From an uncultured Ruminococcus sp. (lineage in GTDB: Bacteria; Bacillota; Clostridia; Oscillospirales; Ruminococcaceae), in assembly GCA_900553675.1 (NCBI GenBank), contig USEH01000146.1, forward strand, positions 1 through 5,814: a DNA stretch of 5,814 nucleotides, given 5' to 3'. The notes beneath the pieces were generated by a model that did not search any database, was not told the DNA's origin, and saw only the letters and a list, made by a program, of their open reading frames with translations. Shown in pieces: positions 1 through 4,648 of this stretch (the first letter of the stretch is position 1; every line of letters starts with the position of its first letter). Both the position numbers and the translations under genes were made by a program.

Positions 1-51
1 CGAACTTTTTAGTTTTTTGCTCTTGAAAATAAGTAAAAGGAGGCTAATGCC

Positions 52-558
52 ATGCAAAAATACCTCGAAACCGGAAAAATCGTCTCCATCCACGGTCTTA
101 AAGGCGAAGTCAAAATCCAGCCTTGGTGCGATTCCCCCGAATACCTCTGCACCTTCAAGTGCCTTTACTCCAAGTCCGGCGACCGCGTTTACGAAATCGA
201 GCGCATCCGCCCACAGGGAAACATGGTAATCGCCAAGCTAAAAGGCATAGACACCCCCGAACAGGCGCAGGCTCTGCGCGGCAGGATCCTATACATCGAC
301 CGCGACGACGCCGACCTTCCCGAAGGCTCCTATTTCGTTGCCGACCTTATCGGTCTTGAGGTGCGCGACGAATCGGGACGCAGCTACGGCGTTATAAGCG
401 ACGTCCTGCAAACCGGTGCAAACGACGTCTACGAGATAAAAAGTAACGACGGAAAGTTATATTATATTCCTGCTATACCGTCGGTAATACTTTCTACCGA
501 CATTCAGGACGGAATTATGGTAATATATCCCATGGAGGGGCTGTTTGATGAGGATTGA
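52..558 (+). CDS. rimM: Ribosome maturation factor RimM
   Basis: RimM binds ribosomal protein S19 in the 30S head and helps late 16S rRNA processing and 30S assembly in the cytoplasm. The 168-residue product matches the usual family length of about 170. The N-terminal RimM domain opens with GKIVSIHGLKGEVKI (residues 8-22). The PRC-barrel half begins at the family hallmark PEGSYFVADLIGLEV (90-104), followed by TGANDVYEI (121-129) and IPAIPSVI (139-146). The ATG at 52 is chosen because AAGGAGG at 37-43 lies 8 bases upstream. The stop overlaps the trmD start, so the two genes are almost certainly one operon with coupled translation. The 51 bases upstream carry no coding sequence that I can recognise; the operon promoter probably lies outside the window. 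Function is assigned from conserved motifs and the rimM-trmD pairing. Confidence 0.97.
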   Translation: MQKYLETGKIVSIHGLKGEVKIQPWCDSPEYLCTFKCLYSKSGDRVYEIERIRPQGNMVIAKLKGIDTPEQAQALRGRILYIDRDDADLPEGSYFVADLIGLEVRDESGRSYGVISDVLQTGANDVYEIKSNDGKLYYIPAIPSVILSTDIQDGIMVIYPMEGLFDED

Positions 559-1324
559 CATAGCAACACTCTTTCCGGAGCTTTGTGAAACATGGCTATC
601 GGCGAGCATAGTCGGCAGGGCGCGCGACGCAGGCGTCTTTGAGCTCCACTGCCACCAGATCCGCGATTACGCCTTTGACAAGCATCACCGCGTTGACGAC
701 ACCCCCTACAGCGAACGTCAGGGAATGCTTATGATGGCAGAGCCGATATGGCAATGCTACAAAGCTATCGCGGGGGATAGAAAGCCCTACGTTGTGTTCA
801 TGTCGCCAAAGGGCAAAACCATGAATCAGGAAAAATTTAAGGAGCTTGCCAAAAAGCCCGACCTGTTCATACTCTGCGGACATTACGAGGGCGTTGACCA
901 GCGGGTGATAGACAAAATTGTGGACGAAGAAATATCTCTGGGCGACTTTGTTCTCACCGGCGGGGAGCTTCCCGCGGTGGTTTTGGTGGACGGAATCGCC
1001 CGTATGCTCGAAGGCACCTTGGGTCACGAAAACTCCTGCGAGGACGAAAGCCACTTTGACGGTCTTTTAGAGTACCCCCAGTACACCCGTCCGGAGGTGT
1101 GGGAGGGTATGCCGGTGCCGGACGTGCTTTTATCCGGTCACAGGGAGAACATTCTGAAATGGCGGCGGTACAAAAAGCTTGAGGAGACCTACAAAAAGCG
1201 TCCTGAGCTGCTGAAAAATGCGTGTCTTGACCTTGTGGACAAGGCAAATCTCTCCGAAATAAGCGCAATTTTAGACGAGCACCCCCATATTTTTGACGGA
1301 ATTGAGGACGCCGAAGAGGAGTGA
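548..1324 (+). CDS. trmD: tRNA (guanine-N1)-methyltransferase TrmD
   Basis: TrmD methylates N1 of G37, next to the anticodon of a subset of tRNAs, using S-adenosylmethionine, and so prevents +1 frameshifting. It is a SPOUT-fold homodimer. From the ATG at 548 the product has 258 residues, close to the 255 of the E. coli enzyme. Visible motifs are the N-terminal RIDIATLFPEL, MSPKG (85-89), the knot segments LCGHYEGVDQR (109-119) and SLGDFVLTGGELPA (130-143), and FDGLLEYPQYTRPEVWEG. The Asp of FDGLL (residue 171) should correspond to the catalytic Asp169 of E. coli. A TTG at 545 in the same frame is possible, but ATG 548 gives the canonical N-terminus and lies 9 bases after GGAGG (534-538). The gene overlaps rimM by 11 bases. 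rplS, its frequent downstream partner, does not follow. Confidence 0.97.
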   Translation: MRIDIATLFPELCETWLSASIVGRARDAGVFELHCHQIRDYAFDKHHRVDDTPYSERQGMLMMAEPIWQCYKAIAGDRKPYVVFMSPKGKTMNQEKFKELAKKPDLFILCGHYEGVDQRVIDKIVDEEISLGDFVLTGGELPAVVLVDGIARMLEGTLGHENSCEDESHFDGLLEYPQYTRPEVWEGMPVPDVLLSGHRENILKWRRYKKLEETYKKRPELLKNACLDLVDKANLSEISAILDEHPHIFDGIEDAEEE

Positions 1325-1411
1325 CATCCCCGAAAATGCGGCAATAACAGGCAGCTTAAGTGAATATATGTAAAATGTTCGTTGACGATATGCACAAAGT
1401 TGTTGACTGAT

Positions 1412-1444
1412 TTTATGCGGCTTGTCGGCATAAAGCAGATTTTT
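1412..1444 (+). terminator. Weak candidate terminator after trmD
   Basis: A 7-bp stem, TTTATGC (1412-1418) with GCATAAA (1428-1434) around a 9-base loop, is followed five bases later by a TTTTT-containing run (1439-1444). The stem is AT-rich and the T-run is offset, so this is a weak intrinsic terminator at best. No better terminator is visible between trmD and the ptsH promoter, so some read-through from rimM-trmD into ptsH is possible. Confidence 0.25.
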
Positions 1445-1477
1445 GCCCAAAAACGCAAAATTAGTGATAATTGTCCG

Positions 1478-1506
1478 TTGACTAAATGATACTAAATTTG
1501 TATACT
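1478..1506 (+). promoter_or_regulatory. SigA-type promoter of ptsH
   Basis: TTGACT (1478-1483) and TATACT (1501-1506) are separated by exactly 17 bases, each differing from the SigA consensus at one position. Transcription should begin near 1513, giving an untranslated leader of about 110 bases before the HPr start. No catabolite-response (cre) sequence of the usual form was recognised. Confidence 0.8.
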
Positions 1507-1512
1507 GTAAAA

Positions 1513-1621
1513 GTGAGGATAAAAACTTGCTTCAAGCGTGCCATATGCGCAGCGATTGAGGTAAGAAAGCAACATTCATAAGAAGCTTTGTCTTTATTAT
1601 TTGAAATGGAGAGTTATTGGT
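1513..1621 (+). other. Structured 5' leader of ptsH
   Basis: This is the predicted untranslated leader between the ptsH promoter and start codon. TTGCTT (1527-1532) can pair with AAGCAA (1567-1572), enclosing a CAA/TTG pairing (1533-1535 with 1556-1558) and a GCG/CGC inner stem (1536-1538 with 1548-1550). The stems are short and interrupted, and it matches no riboswitch class that I recognise. It may be unspecific folding. The ribosome site GGAGAG (1608-1613) lies outside this structure. Confidence 0.25.
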
Positions 1622-1894
1622 ATGTTCGTAAAAGATGTAGTAGTTAAGAATCAGGTTGGTCTTCATGCACGTCCTGCAACCTTCTTTATCCAGAAGGCAA
1701 ACGAGTTCAAGTCTTCCATCTGGGTTGAAAAGGAAGAGAGACGTGTAAACGGCAAGAGCCTTCTTGGCGTTCTTTCCCTCGGCATTATCGGCGGTACTTC
1801 TATAAGAATCATTGCCGACGGTGCAGACGAAGAGCTTGCAGTCAACAGCCTTGTTGCTCTTGTTGAAAGCGAATTTGCTGAGGACGCAAGATAA
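1622..1894 (+). CDS. ptsH: Phosphocarrier protein HPr
   Basis: HPr relays phosphate from enzyme I to the sugar-specific enzymes II of the phosphotransferase system in the cytoplasm. In Firmicutes it also acts as a catabolite-repression cofactor when phosphorylated on Ser46. The 90-residue product has the active-site motif GLHARPA with His at exactly position 15, and NGKSLLGVLSLG with Ser at exactly position 46. The His15 separates it from Crh, which has Gln there. The ATG at 1622 is chosen over an in-frame TTG at 1601 because it puts His at 15 and lies 10 bases after GGAG (1608-1611). It has its own promoter (1478-1506) and terminator (1925-1957), so it is transcribed apart from ptsI, which is not in the window. 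The segment IWVEKEERRVNGKS is longer and more charged than in B. subtilis HPr, but the fold-determining residues are intact. Confidence 0.95.
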   Translation: MFVKDVVVKNQVGLHARPATFFIQKANEFKSSIWVEKEERRVNGKSLLGVLSLGIIGGTSIRIIADGADEELAVNSLVALVESEFAEDAR

Positions 1895-1924
1895 TATTAC
1901 TTGTTCTTTTAAAACTTAGCTGAT

Positions 1925-1957
1925 AAAAAAGCTCGCTCGGTTGGGGCGGGCTTTTTT
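1925..1957 (+). terminator. Intrinsic terminator of ptsH
   Basis: An 8-bp GC-rich stem, with some G-U pairs on the RNA, joins 1931-1938 to 1944-1951 around a GGTTG loop. It is flanked by AAAAAA (1925-1930) and TTTTTT (1952-1957), which extend the helix and supply the U-tract. It lies 30 bases after the ptsH stop. Confidence 0.92.
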
Positions 1958-1961
1958 ATTG

Positions 1962-1974
1962 TGTGATAATCACA
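1962..1974. promoter_or_regulatory. Short perfect palindrome upstream of the 1991 promoter
   Basis: TGTGAT-A-ATCACA is a perfect 6+1+6 inverted repeat lying about 17 bases upstream of the -35 box at 1991. It resembles half-sites of the CRP/FNR type (TGTGA/TCACA), but the centre is shorter than the usual six bases. It could be an activator or repressor site for the small gene at 2057, or chance. Confidence 0.25.
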
Positions 1975-1990
1975 TCCTGTGCTGCCGTTC

Positions 1991-2019
1991 TTGACTTTAA
2001 AGGGAATGTATGATAAAAT
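1991..2019 (+). promoter_or_regulatory. SigA promoter of the antitoxin-like gene at 2057
   Basis: TTGACT (1991-1996) and TAAAAT (2014-2019) are separated by 17 bases, and TG at 2011-2012 gives an extended -10 (TGATAAAAT). Transcription should start near 2026, leaving a leader of about 30 bases. Confidence 0.8.
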
Positions 2020-2056
2020 AATATTAACATAGAATAATACGGAACGGAGTGATGTT

Positions 2057-2278
2057 ATGAGTACAAGAGATATAGCTGCCGAAATATTGAATCGGCTCAC
2101 CGAAGAACAGCTAAAGGGCTTTATTGCGCTTTTTCATGACATTCTGCCGACAACCGAGGACGATTCCGCCAAGCGTGAAGCGGCGTTTGAGCGTCTGAAC
2201 AAAATGCGCAGACATATTCCCGACTTGGACGAAAAGAAAGAGCTTGATGAATACAGGTGGGAGAGATTCTGTTCCTGA
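2057..2278 (+). CDS. Small antitoxin-like protein, no partner toxin seen
   Basis: A 73-residue charged protein of no certain function. Residues 1-30 (AAEILNRLTEEQLKGFIALFHDIL) look helical and resemble the N-terminal segment of small clostridial antitoxin-like proteins. The C-terminal part, FERLNKMRRHIPDLDEKKELDEYRWERF (44-71), resembles the IPDLDxxKELxEYRxEKY tail that I associate with antitoxins paired with PIN-domain (VapC-type) toxins. That resemblance is from memory, not from a search. The start at ATG 2057 lies 7 bases after GGAG (2046-2049) and behind a good promoter, so it is probably expressed. No toxin ORF follows: the gene ends with tandem in-frame stops TGA TGA TAA and a long inverted repeat begins at 2285. 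It may be an orphan or relic antitoxin. Confidence 0.7.
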   Translation: MSTRDIAAEILNRLTEEQLKGFIALFHDILPTTEDDSAKREAAFERLNKMRRHIPDLDEKKELDEYRWERFCS

Positions 2279-2284
2279 TGATAA

Positions 2285-2385
2285 TACTAATCTCCGTCTG
2301 AAATGATAGCAAAAAATCGGGCACAAAACCGCTGTACGATGGGTTTTGCACCCGATTTTTTGACATTTCTAGACGGATATTAGTA
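2285..2385. repeat. 101-base nested inverted repeat, MITE-like
   Basis: The outer arms 2285-2299 and 2371-2385 pair at 14 of 15 positions (single mismatch 2292/2378). Pairing continues through GAAATG (2300-2305) with CATTTC (2364-2369), AAAAAATCGGG (2311-2321) with CCCGATTTTTT (2351-2361), and 2324-2330 with 2342-2348, ending in an 11-base loop. Nearly the whole element is therefore one long imperfect hairpin. The ends read TA-CTAAT and ATTAG-TA, so a 97-base element flanked by a TA duplication is a natural reading, as for MITEs mobilised by IS630/Tc1-type transposases. The palindromy is seen directly; mobility is inferred and other copies are not available here. It sits between convergent genes. 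Confidence 0.7.
2311..2361. terminator. Bidirectional intrinsic terminator in the inverted repeat
   Basis: The inner part of the long palindrome has an 11-bp stem, AAAAAATCGGG with CCCGATTTTTT, topped by a 7-bp stem after a 2x2 internal loop. Read from either strand it gives a GC-containing hairpin ending in six T residues. It would stop transcripts from the gene at 2057 on the + strand and any read-through from the toxin gene on the minus strand. Confidence 0.75.
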
Positions 2386-2386
2386 C

Positions 2387-2429
2387 AAAAAATAACTACC
2401 GCATTCTCAGCTGTAGATTGGGAATGCGG
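2387..2429 (-). terminator. Terminator of the dinJ-yafQ operon
   Basis: CCGCATTC (2399-2406) pairs perfectly with GAATGCGG (2422-2429) around a 15-base loop. On the minus strand the hairpin is followed by TAGTTATTTTTT, with six T residues complementary to 2387-2392. It begins about 22 bases beyond the yafQ stop. The U-tract is separated from the stem by a few bases, so strength is moderate. Confidence 0.6.
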
Positions 2430-2451
2430 CGTTTAATTATTGATTCCATTG

Positions 2452-2730
2452 TCATCGAAAAAGCTCGGAGTGACTTCCGATTCGGTTCAGGAGCAGCACA
2501 AGAACATCATCAAGCAGTTTATAAACCAACAACCAGTCCGGCTCGATATGACATTCCCGCCATCCCTGATAGTCGCCGGACAAGTCATGATCACGATACT
2601 TGGCTTCAAGCGGCTCGCCGTTAGCTAATTGCTCTATTATTCTAAGAAGCTTGTCGGTATTCCTACCCTGCTTTTTTGCCAGCTTTATATCCTTTTTAAA
2701 CTTCGTTGTAAACTTGACCTCATATTTCAT
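2452..2730 (-). CDS. yafQ: YafQ-family mRNA interferase toxin
   Basis: This is a RelE-superfamily endoribonuclease toxin. YafQ cleaves mRNA on the ribosome and is held inactive by its antitoxin. The 92-residue length matches the family. The C-terminal half, YRDHDLSGDYQGWRECH followed by IEPDWLLVYKL and GSHSELF, aligns by eye with E. coli YafQ. His48, His61, Asp65, His87 and Phe91 fall where that enzyme has the catalytic-site residues His50, His63, Asp67, His87 and Phe91, so the toxin looks intact. Glu59 replaces the family Asp61, a conservative change. The ATG (2730-2728) overlaps the antitoxin stop as ATGA, implying coupled translation from the promoter at 3057-3029. Nothing indicates truncation or frameshift. 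Confidence 0.92.
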   Translation of the reverse strand: MKYEVKFTTKFKKDIKLAKKQGRNTDKLLRIIEQLANGEPLEAKYRDHDLSGDYQGWRECHIEPDWLLVYKLLDDVLVLLLNRIGSHSELFR

Positions 2731-2999
2731 AAGTCAAGCGCCGCCTTCAGCTCTTCCATGCTCTTATATCCTTTAACGGATTTGTCATACGCAATGCGCA
2801 TTCCCTCCTCCATCGCAGCGACCGTCTCCTCATTGGGAACAGACAGCTTTAGCTCGAACGGGATTCCGTTTTCGCGGATAGTCTGACGCAGGAAGATATT
2901 TACTGCGGTCGTCATATTCAGACCCAGCTCTTCAAAAATCCTCTCCGCCGCCGCTTTAACAGCTTTATCGGTGCGGATATTCAGATTAGTACTCTCCAC
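2727..2999 (-). CDS. dinJ: RelB/DinJ-family antitoxin
   Basis: This is the antitoxin partner of the YafQ toxin. It neutralises the toxin through its C-terminal segment and, as a dimer, binds operator DNA to repress its own operon. The 90-residue product has the RelB/DinJ ribbon-helix-helix region at residues 4-46 (strand NLNIRTD, then helices through AAAERIFEELGLNMTTAVNIFLRQ) and the family signature RENGIPFEL (43-50). The C-terminal part, PNEETVAAMEEG to MEELKAALDL, is the expected toxin-wrapping region. The start is GTG at 2999-2997, set by a perfect GGAGGTGA (3011-3004); an ATG at 3013 is in another frame. It is first in the operon and its stop overlaps the yafQ start by four bases. A perfect consensus promoter with an internal palindrome lies just upstream. 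Confidence 0.92.
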   Translation of the reverse strand: MESTNLNIRTDKAVKAAAERIFEELGLNMTTAVNIFLRQTIRENGIPFELKLSVPNEETVAAMEEGMRIAYDKSVKGYKSMEELKAALDL

Positions 3000-3028
3000 A
3001 AAATCACCTCCATGATTATTCTATGACT

Positions 3029-3057
3029 ATTATATTACATTATGCACATAATGTCAA
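3029..3057 (-). promoter_or_regulatory. Perfect-consensus SigA promoter of dinJ-yafQ
   Basis: On the minus strand TTGACA (3057-3052) and TATAAT (3034-3029) both match the SigA consensus at every position and are 17 bases apart. Transcription should start near 3022, about 23 bases before the GTG start. Such a strong promoter would need tight repression, and the palindrome at 3037-3054 sits in its spacer. Confidence 0.92.
3037..3054. promoter_or_regulatory. Probable autoregulatory operator of dinJ-yafQ
   Basis: ACATTATG-CA-CATAATGT is a perfect 8+2+8 inverted repeat that fills the spacer between the -35 and -10 boxes and touches the -35. RelB/DinJ ribbon-helix-helix antitoxins bind short palindromes overlapping their own promoter, so this is the natural operator. 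Binding is inferred from position and symmetry. Confidence 0.7.
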
Positions 3058-3063
3058 TACATT

Positions 3064-3078
3064 GTGCAAGCAATGCAC
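3064..3078. promoter_or_regulatory. Second palindrome upstream of the dinJ promoter
   Basis: GTGCA-N5-TGCAC is a 5+5+5 inverted repeat just upstream of the dinJ -35 box. It repeats the ATGCAC core found in the main operator (ATTATGCAC at 3039-3047 and AATGCAC at 3072-3078), so it could be a second, weaker antitoxin site. Confidence 0.35.
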
Positions 3079-3124
3079 GAATTATCTTGTCTAAAATCGT
3101 GTCATAAACGTGCGATAATGCGGC

Positions 3125-3136
3125 TGCATTAATGCA
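3125..3136. repeat. Perfect 12-base palindrome TGCATTAATGCA
   Basis: TGCATTAATGCA is perfectly self-complementary. It overlaps a second inverted repeat, TAATGC-GGCT-GCATTA (3116-3131). It lies about 70 bases upstream of the dinJ -35 box and well upstream of the regulator gene. It may bind a regulator, or it may be incidental in AT-rich DNA. Confidence 0.3.
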
Positions 3137-3245
3137 TATTGATATGTATATTATCTTATAAAATCCAGCAAAACACCCCCTGTTTTTACTGCTTGGTGAT
3201 AATGTATAAAAAAATATAAAAATATTTTACCTATTCATAATTTAT

Positions 3246-3272
3246 TAACACATTTGCCGAAAAAATGTGTTA
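3246..3272. promoter_or_regulatory. 10-bp inverted repeat over the regulator promoter
   Basis: TAACACATTT-N7-AAATGTGTTA is perfect over ten pairs. Its right end touches the putative -10 box at 3271-3276, a position suited to a repressor operator. Binding by the CdaR-type product itself would be simple autoregulation, but no known consensus was recognised. If transcription begins further upstream it could instead form an RNA hairpin. Confidence 0.45.
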
Positions 3273-3276
3273 CAAT
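3268..3276 (+). promoter_or_regulatory. Candidate extended -10 of the regulator gene
   Basis: TGTTACAAT is an extended -10 element (TGn plus TACAAT). No good -35 box stands at 16-18 bases; TTAACA (3245-3250) is 20 bases away. The upstream DNA is strongly AT-rich and could serve as an UP element. An alternative is TTGGTG (3193-3198) with TATAAA (3215-3220) at 16 bases. Which one is used cannot be settled by reading. Confidence 0.35.
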
Positions 3277-3362
3277 TTGTAATAATTGATGAAGTGGGCG
3301 TGTAATGCTTATATGGGCTTAAATTCACGTCAAAATTAATAATTTTATAAGGAGTATGCAGT

Positions 3363-4448
3363 ATGTCTAACAGATTGTTTCAGGGAGTTCTCCAGCAGAT
3401 GCACGATATCATTAATTGTGAAATAGGAGTTATAGACTGCGATGCGCTTGTCATCGCGTGCAGCGATTCCTCAAGGATAGGATATACAAACGAGTTCATT
3501 TCCTTGGACCTCAACGAGACATATGACTATTTTATTAGGGACGGCTATACCTATATGCCCTTTGGTCCCAAGCCGAAAAACGAATATTACGCTTTTGTTG
3601 AGGGCACCGACGAAACTGCTTATAAGTACGTCTCCCTTTTGAGCGTAGCTCTTTCCAACTTGCAGCAGTTCTACGACGAAAAGTACGACCGCAACAACTT
3701 TGTTAAAAACGTCGTGCTGGATAATATCCTCCCCGGCGATATCCAGCTTAAAGCGCGCGAGCTTCACTTTAACTCCAGTGTTACAAGGGTGGTATTCCTT
3801 ATAAGGATAGTCGCCTCTAACGATGTTTCCGCGTTTGACGTTATCCAGAATCTTTTCCCCGACAAATCAAAGGACTTTGTTTTCACCATCTCCGAAACCG
3901 ATATAGTTCTTATCAAGGAGGTAAGACCGAATATCGAATCGGGCGACCTTGAAAAGCTTGCCTTCTCGATTGCCGACACTTTGCTCAGCGAGTTCTACAC
4001 AAGAGTAAATATCGGTGTGGGAACGGTTGTGGACAACGTTAGAAACCTTGCGGTATCCTTCAGAGAGGCTCAGATAGCTTTAGAGGTCGGAAAGGTGTTC
4101 GACACCGACAAGTCGATTATAAGCTATGAGAATCTGGGCATTGCAAGACTTATTTACCACCTGCCCACCAACCTGTGCGAGACATTCTTAAAAGAGGTCT
4201 TTAAGAAAGGCTCTATCGAGTCGCTGGATCAGGAAACTTTGTTCACCATTCAAAAGTTCTTTGAGAACAATCTGAACGTTTCCGAAACCTCGCGCAAGCT
4301 GTTCGTCCACAGAAATACCCTTGTTTACCGTCTTGAAAAGATCAAAAAGCTTACCGGTCTTGACCTGCGCGAGTTTGACCATGCAATAATCTTTAAGATT
4401 GCTCTTATGGTCAAGAAGTATCTTTCTTCAAATCCCGTTAAGTTCTGA
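3363..4448 (+). CDS. CdaR/PucR-family transcriptional regulator
   Basis: A 361-residue DNA-binding regulator of the CdaR/PucR type. The C-terminus (about 290-350) is the PucR-type helix-turn-helix: FFENNLNVSETSRKLFVHRN, then TLVYRLEKIKKLTGLDLRE. The middle (about 135-260) fits the degenerate GGDEF-like CdaR domain, with VNIGVG (215-220) and the LAVSFREAQIAL segment (229-240). Residues 10-42, with VIDCDALVIACSDSSRIG, resemble the start of the sugar-diacid recognition domain, but the rest of that domain is not recognisable, so the ligand is unknown. A likely coiled linker spans 92-123. ATG 3363 lies 8 bases after AAGGAG (3349-3354). The gene stands alone between the divergent dinJ-yafQ operon and ftsEX. 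Sugar or organic-acid responsive control is inferred from the family; the target genes are not evident. Confidence 0.88.
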   Translation: MSNRLFQGVLQQMHDIINCEIGVIDCDALVIACSDSSRIGYTNEFISLDLNETYDYFIRDGYTYMPFGPKPKNEYYAFVEGTDETAYKYVSLLSVALSNLQQFYDEKYDRNNFVKNVVLDNILPGDIQLKARELHFNSSVTRVVFLIRIVASNDVSAFDVIQNLFPDKSKDFVFTISETDIVLIKEVRPNIESGDLEKLAFSIADTLLSEFYTRVNIGVGTVVDNVRNLAVSFREAQIALEVGKVFDTDKSIISYENLGIARLIYHLPTNLCETFLKEVFKKGSIESLDQETLFTIQKFFENNLNVSETSRKLFVHRNTLVYRLEKIKKLTGLDLREFDHAIIFKIALMVKKYLSSNPVKF

Positions 4449-4572
4449 TCAAAGATCAACTCCTTGATTGACTGATTTTACTGACGCGCGGCAAAGCCGT
4501 TATAATGCCTTTATGACTGCTGTGTCTTTATAATTTTCGCTGATACTTATTCATGATAGAGAACCCTTGGGG

Positions 4573-4609
4573 GATCCGCGCCGTTATAGGCTATGCTGCG
4601 GCGCGGATC
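4573..4609. other. Strong GC-rich hairpin upstream of ftsE
   Basis: GATCCGCGCCG (4573-4583) pairs perfectly over 11 bases with CGGCGCGGATC (4599-4609) around a 15-base loop. Three further G-U pairs are possible on the RNA (4570-4572 with 4610-4612). It has no clean U-tract on the + strand (TTTGAAGG follows), so it is not a standard terminator in that direction. It may stabilise an RNA end or belong to a leader structure. Confidence 0.6.
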
Positions 4610-4648
4610 TTTGAAGGCGCGTCGGCTGATAAATTCGGATAAACAATT

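Larger units (their letters stand above)
3000..3362. other. Divergent intergenic region between dinJ and the regulator
   Basis: This 363-base AT-rich spacer holds no credible gene. Its left end carries the dinJ ribosome site, promoter and operator. The middle (3060-3137) has several ATGC-rich palindromes. The right third (about 3200-3276) is very AT-rich, with TATAAA hexamers at 3205-3210 and 3215-3220 and a 10-bp inverted repeat at 3246-3272. The last 80 bases are the probable leader of the regulator gene, ending in AAGGAG (3349-3354). Confidence 0.6.

Noticed and set aside
545..547. TTG at 545 as the trmD start
   Set aside because: It adds only one residue before the canonical MRIDI start, and ATG 548 has the better codon and ribosome-site spacing.
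596..1054. A long antisense reading frame within trmD
   Set aside because: It is a shadow of trmD codon usage; it has no ribosome site and no recognisable domain.
1601..1621. TTG at 1601 as the ptsH start
   Set aside because: It would translate through the ribosome site GGAGAG (1608-1613) and move His15 and Ser46 away from their standard positions.
2418..2886. Plus-strand reading frames across the dinJ-yafQ module
   Set aside because: They are antisense to two well-supported genes and have no domain or ribosome-site support.
1403..4480. The 13-mer TTGACTGATTTTA occurs at 1403-1415 and 4468-4480, both in spacers
   Set aside because: One shared 13-mer in 5.8 kb of partly AT-rich DNA is not far from chance, the flanks differ, and neither copy has a correctly spaced -10 box.
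4553..4642. A 29-codon ORF (ATG 4553 to TAA 4642) spanning the GC-rich hairpin before ftsE
   Set aside because: No ribosome binding site precedes it, it matches no family that I know, and its sequence is largely dictated by the inverted repeat.
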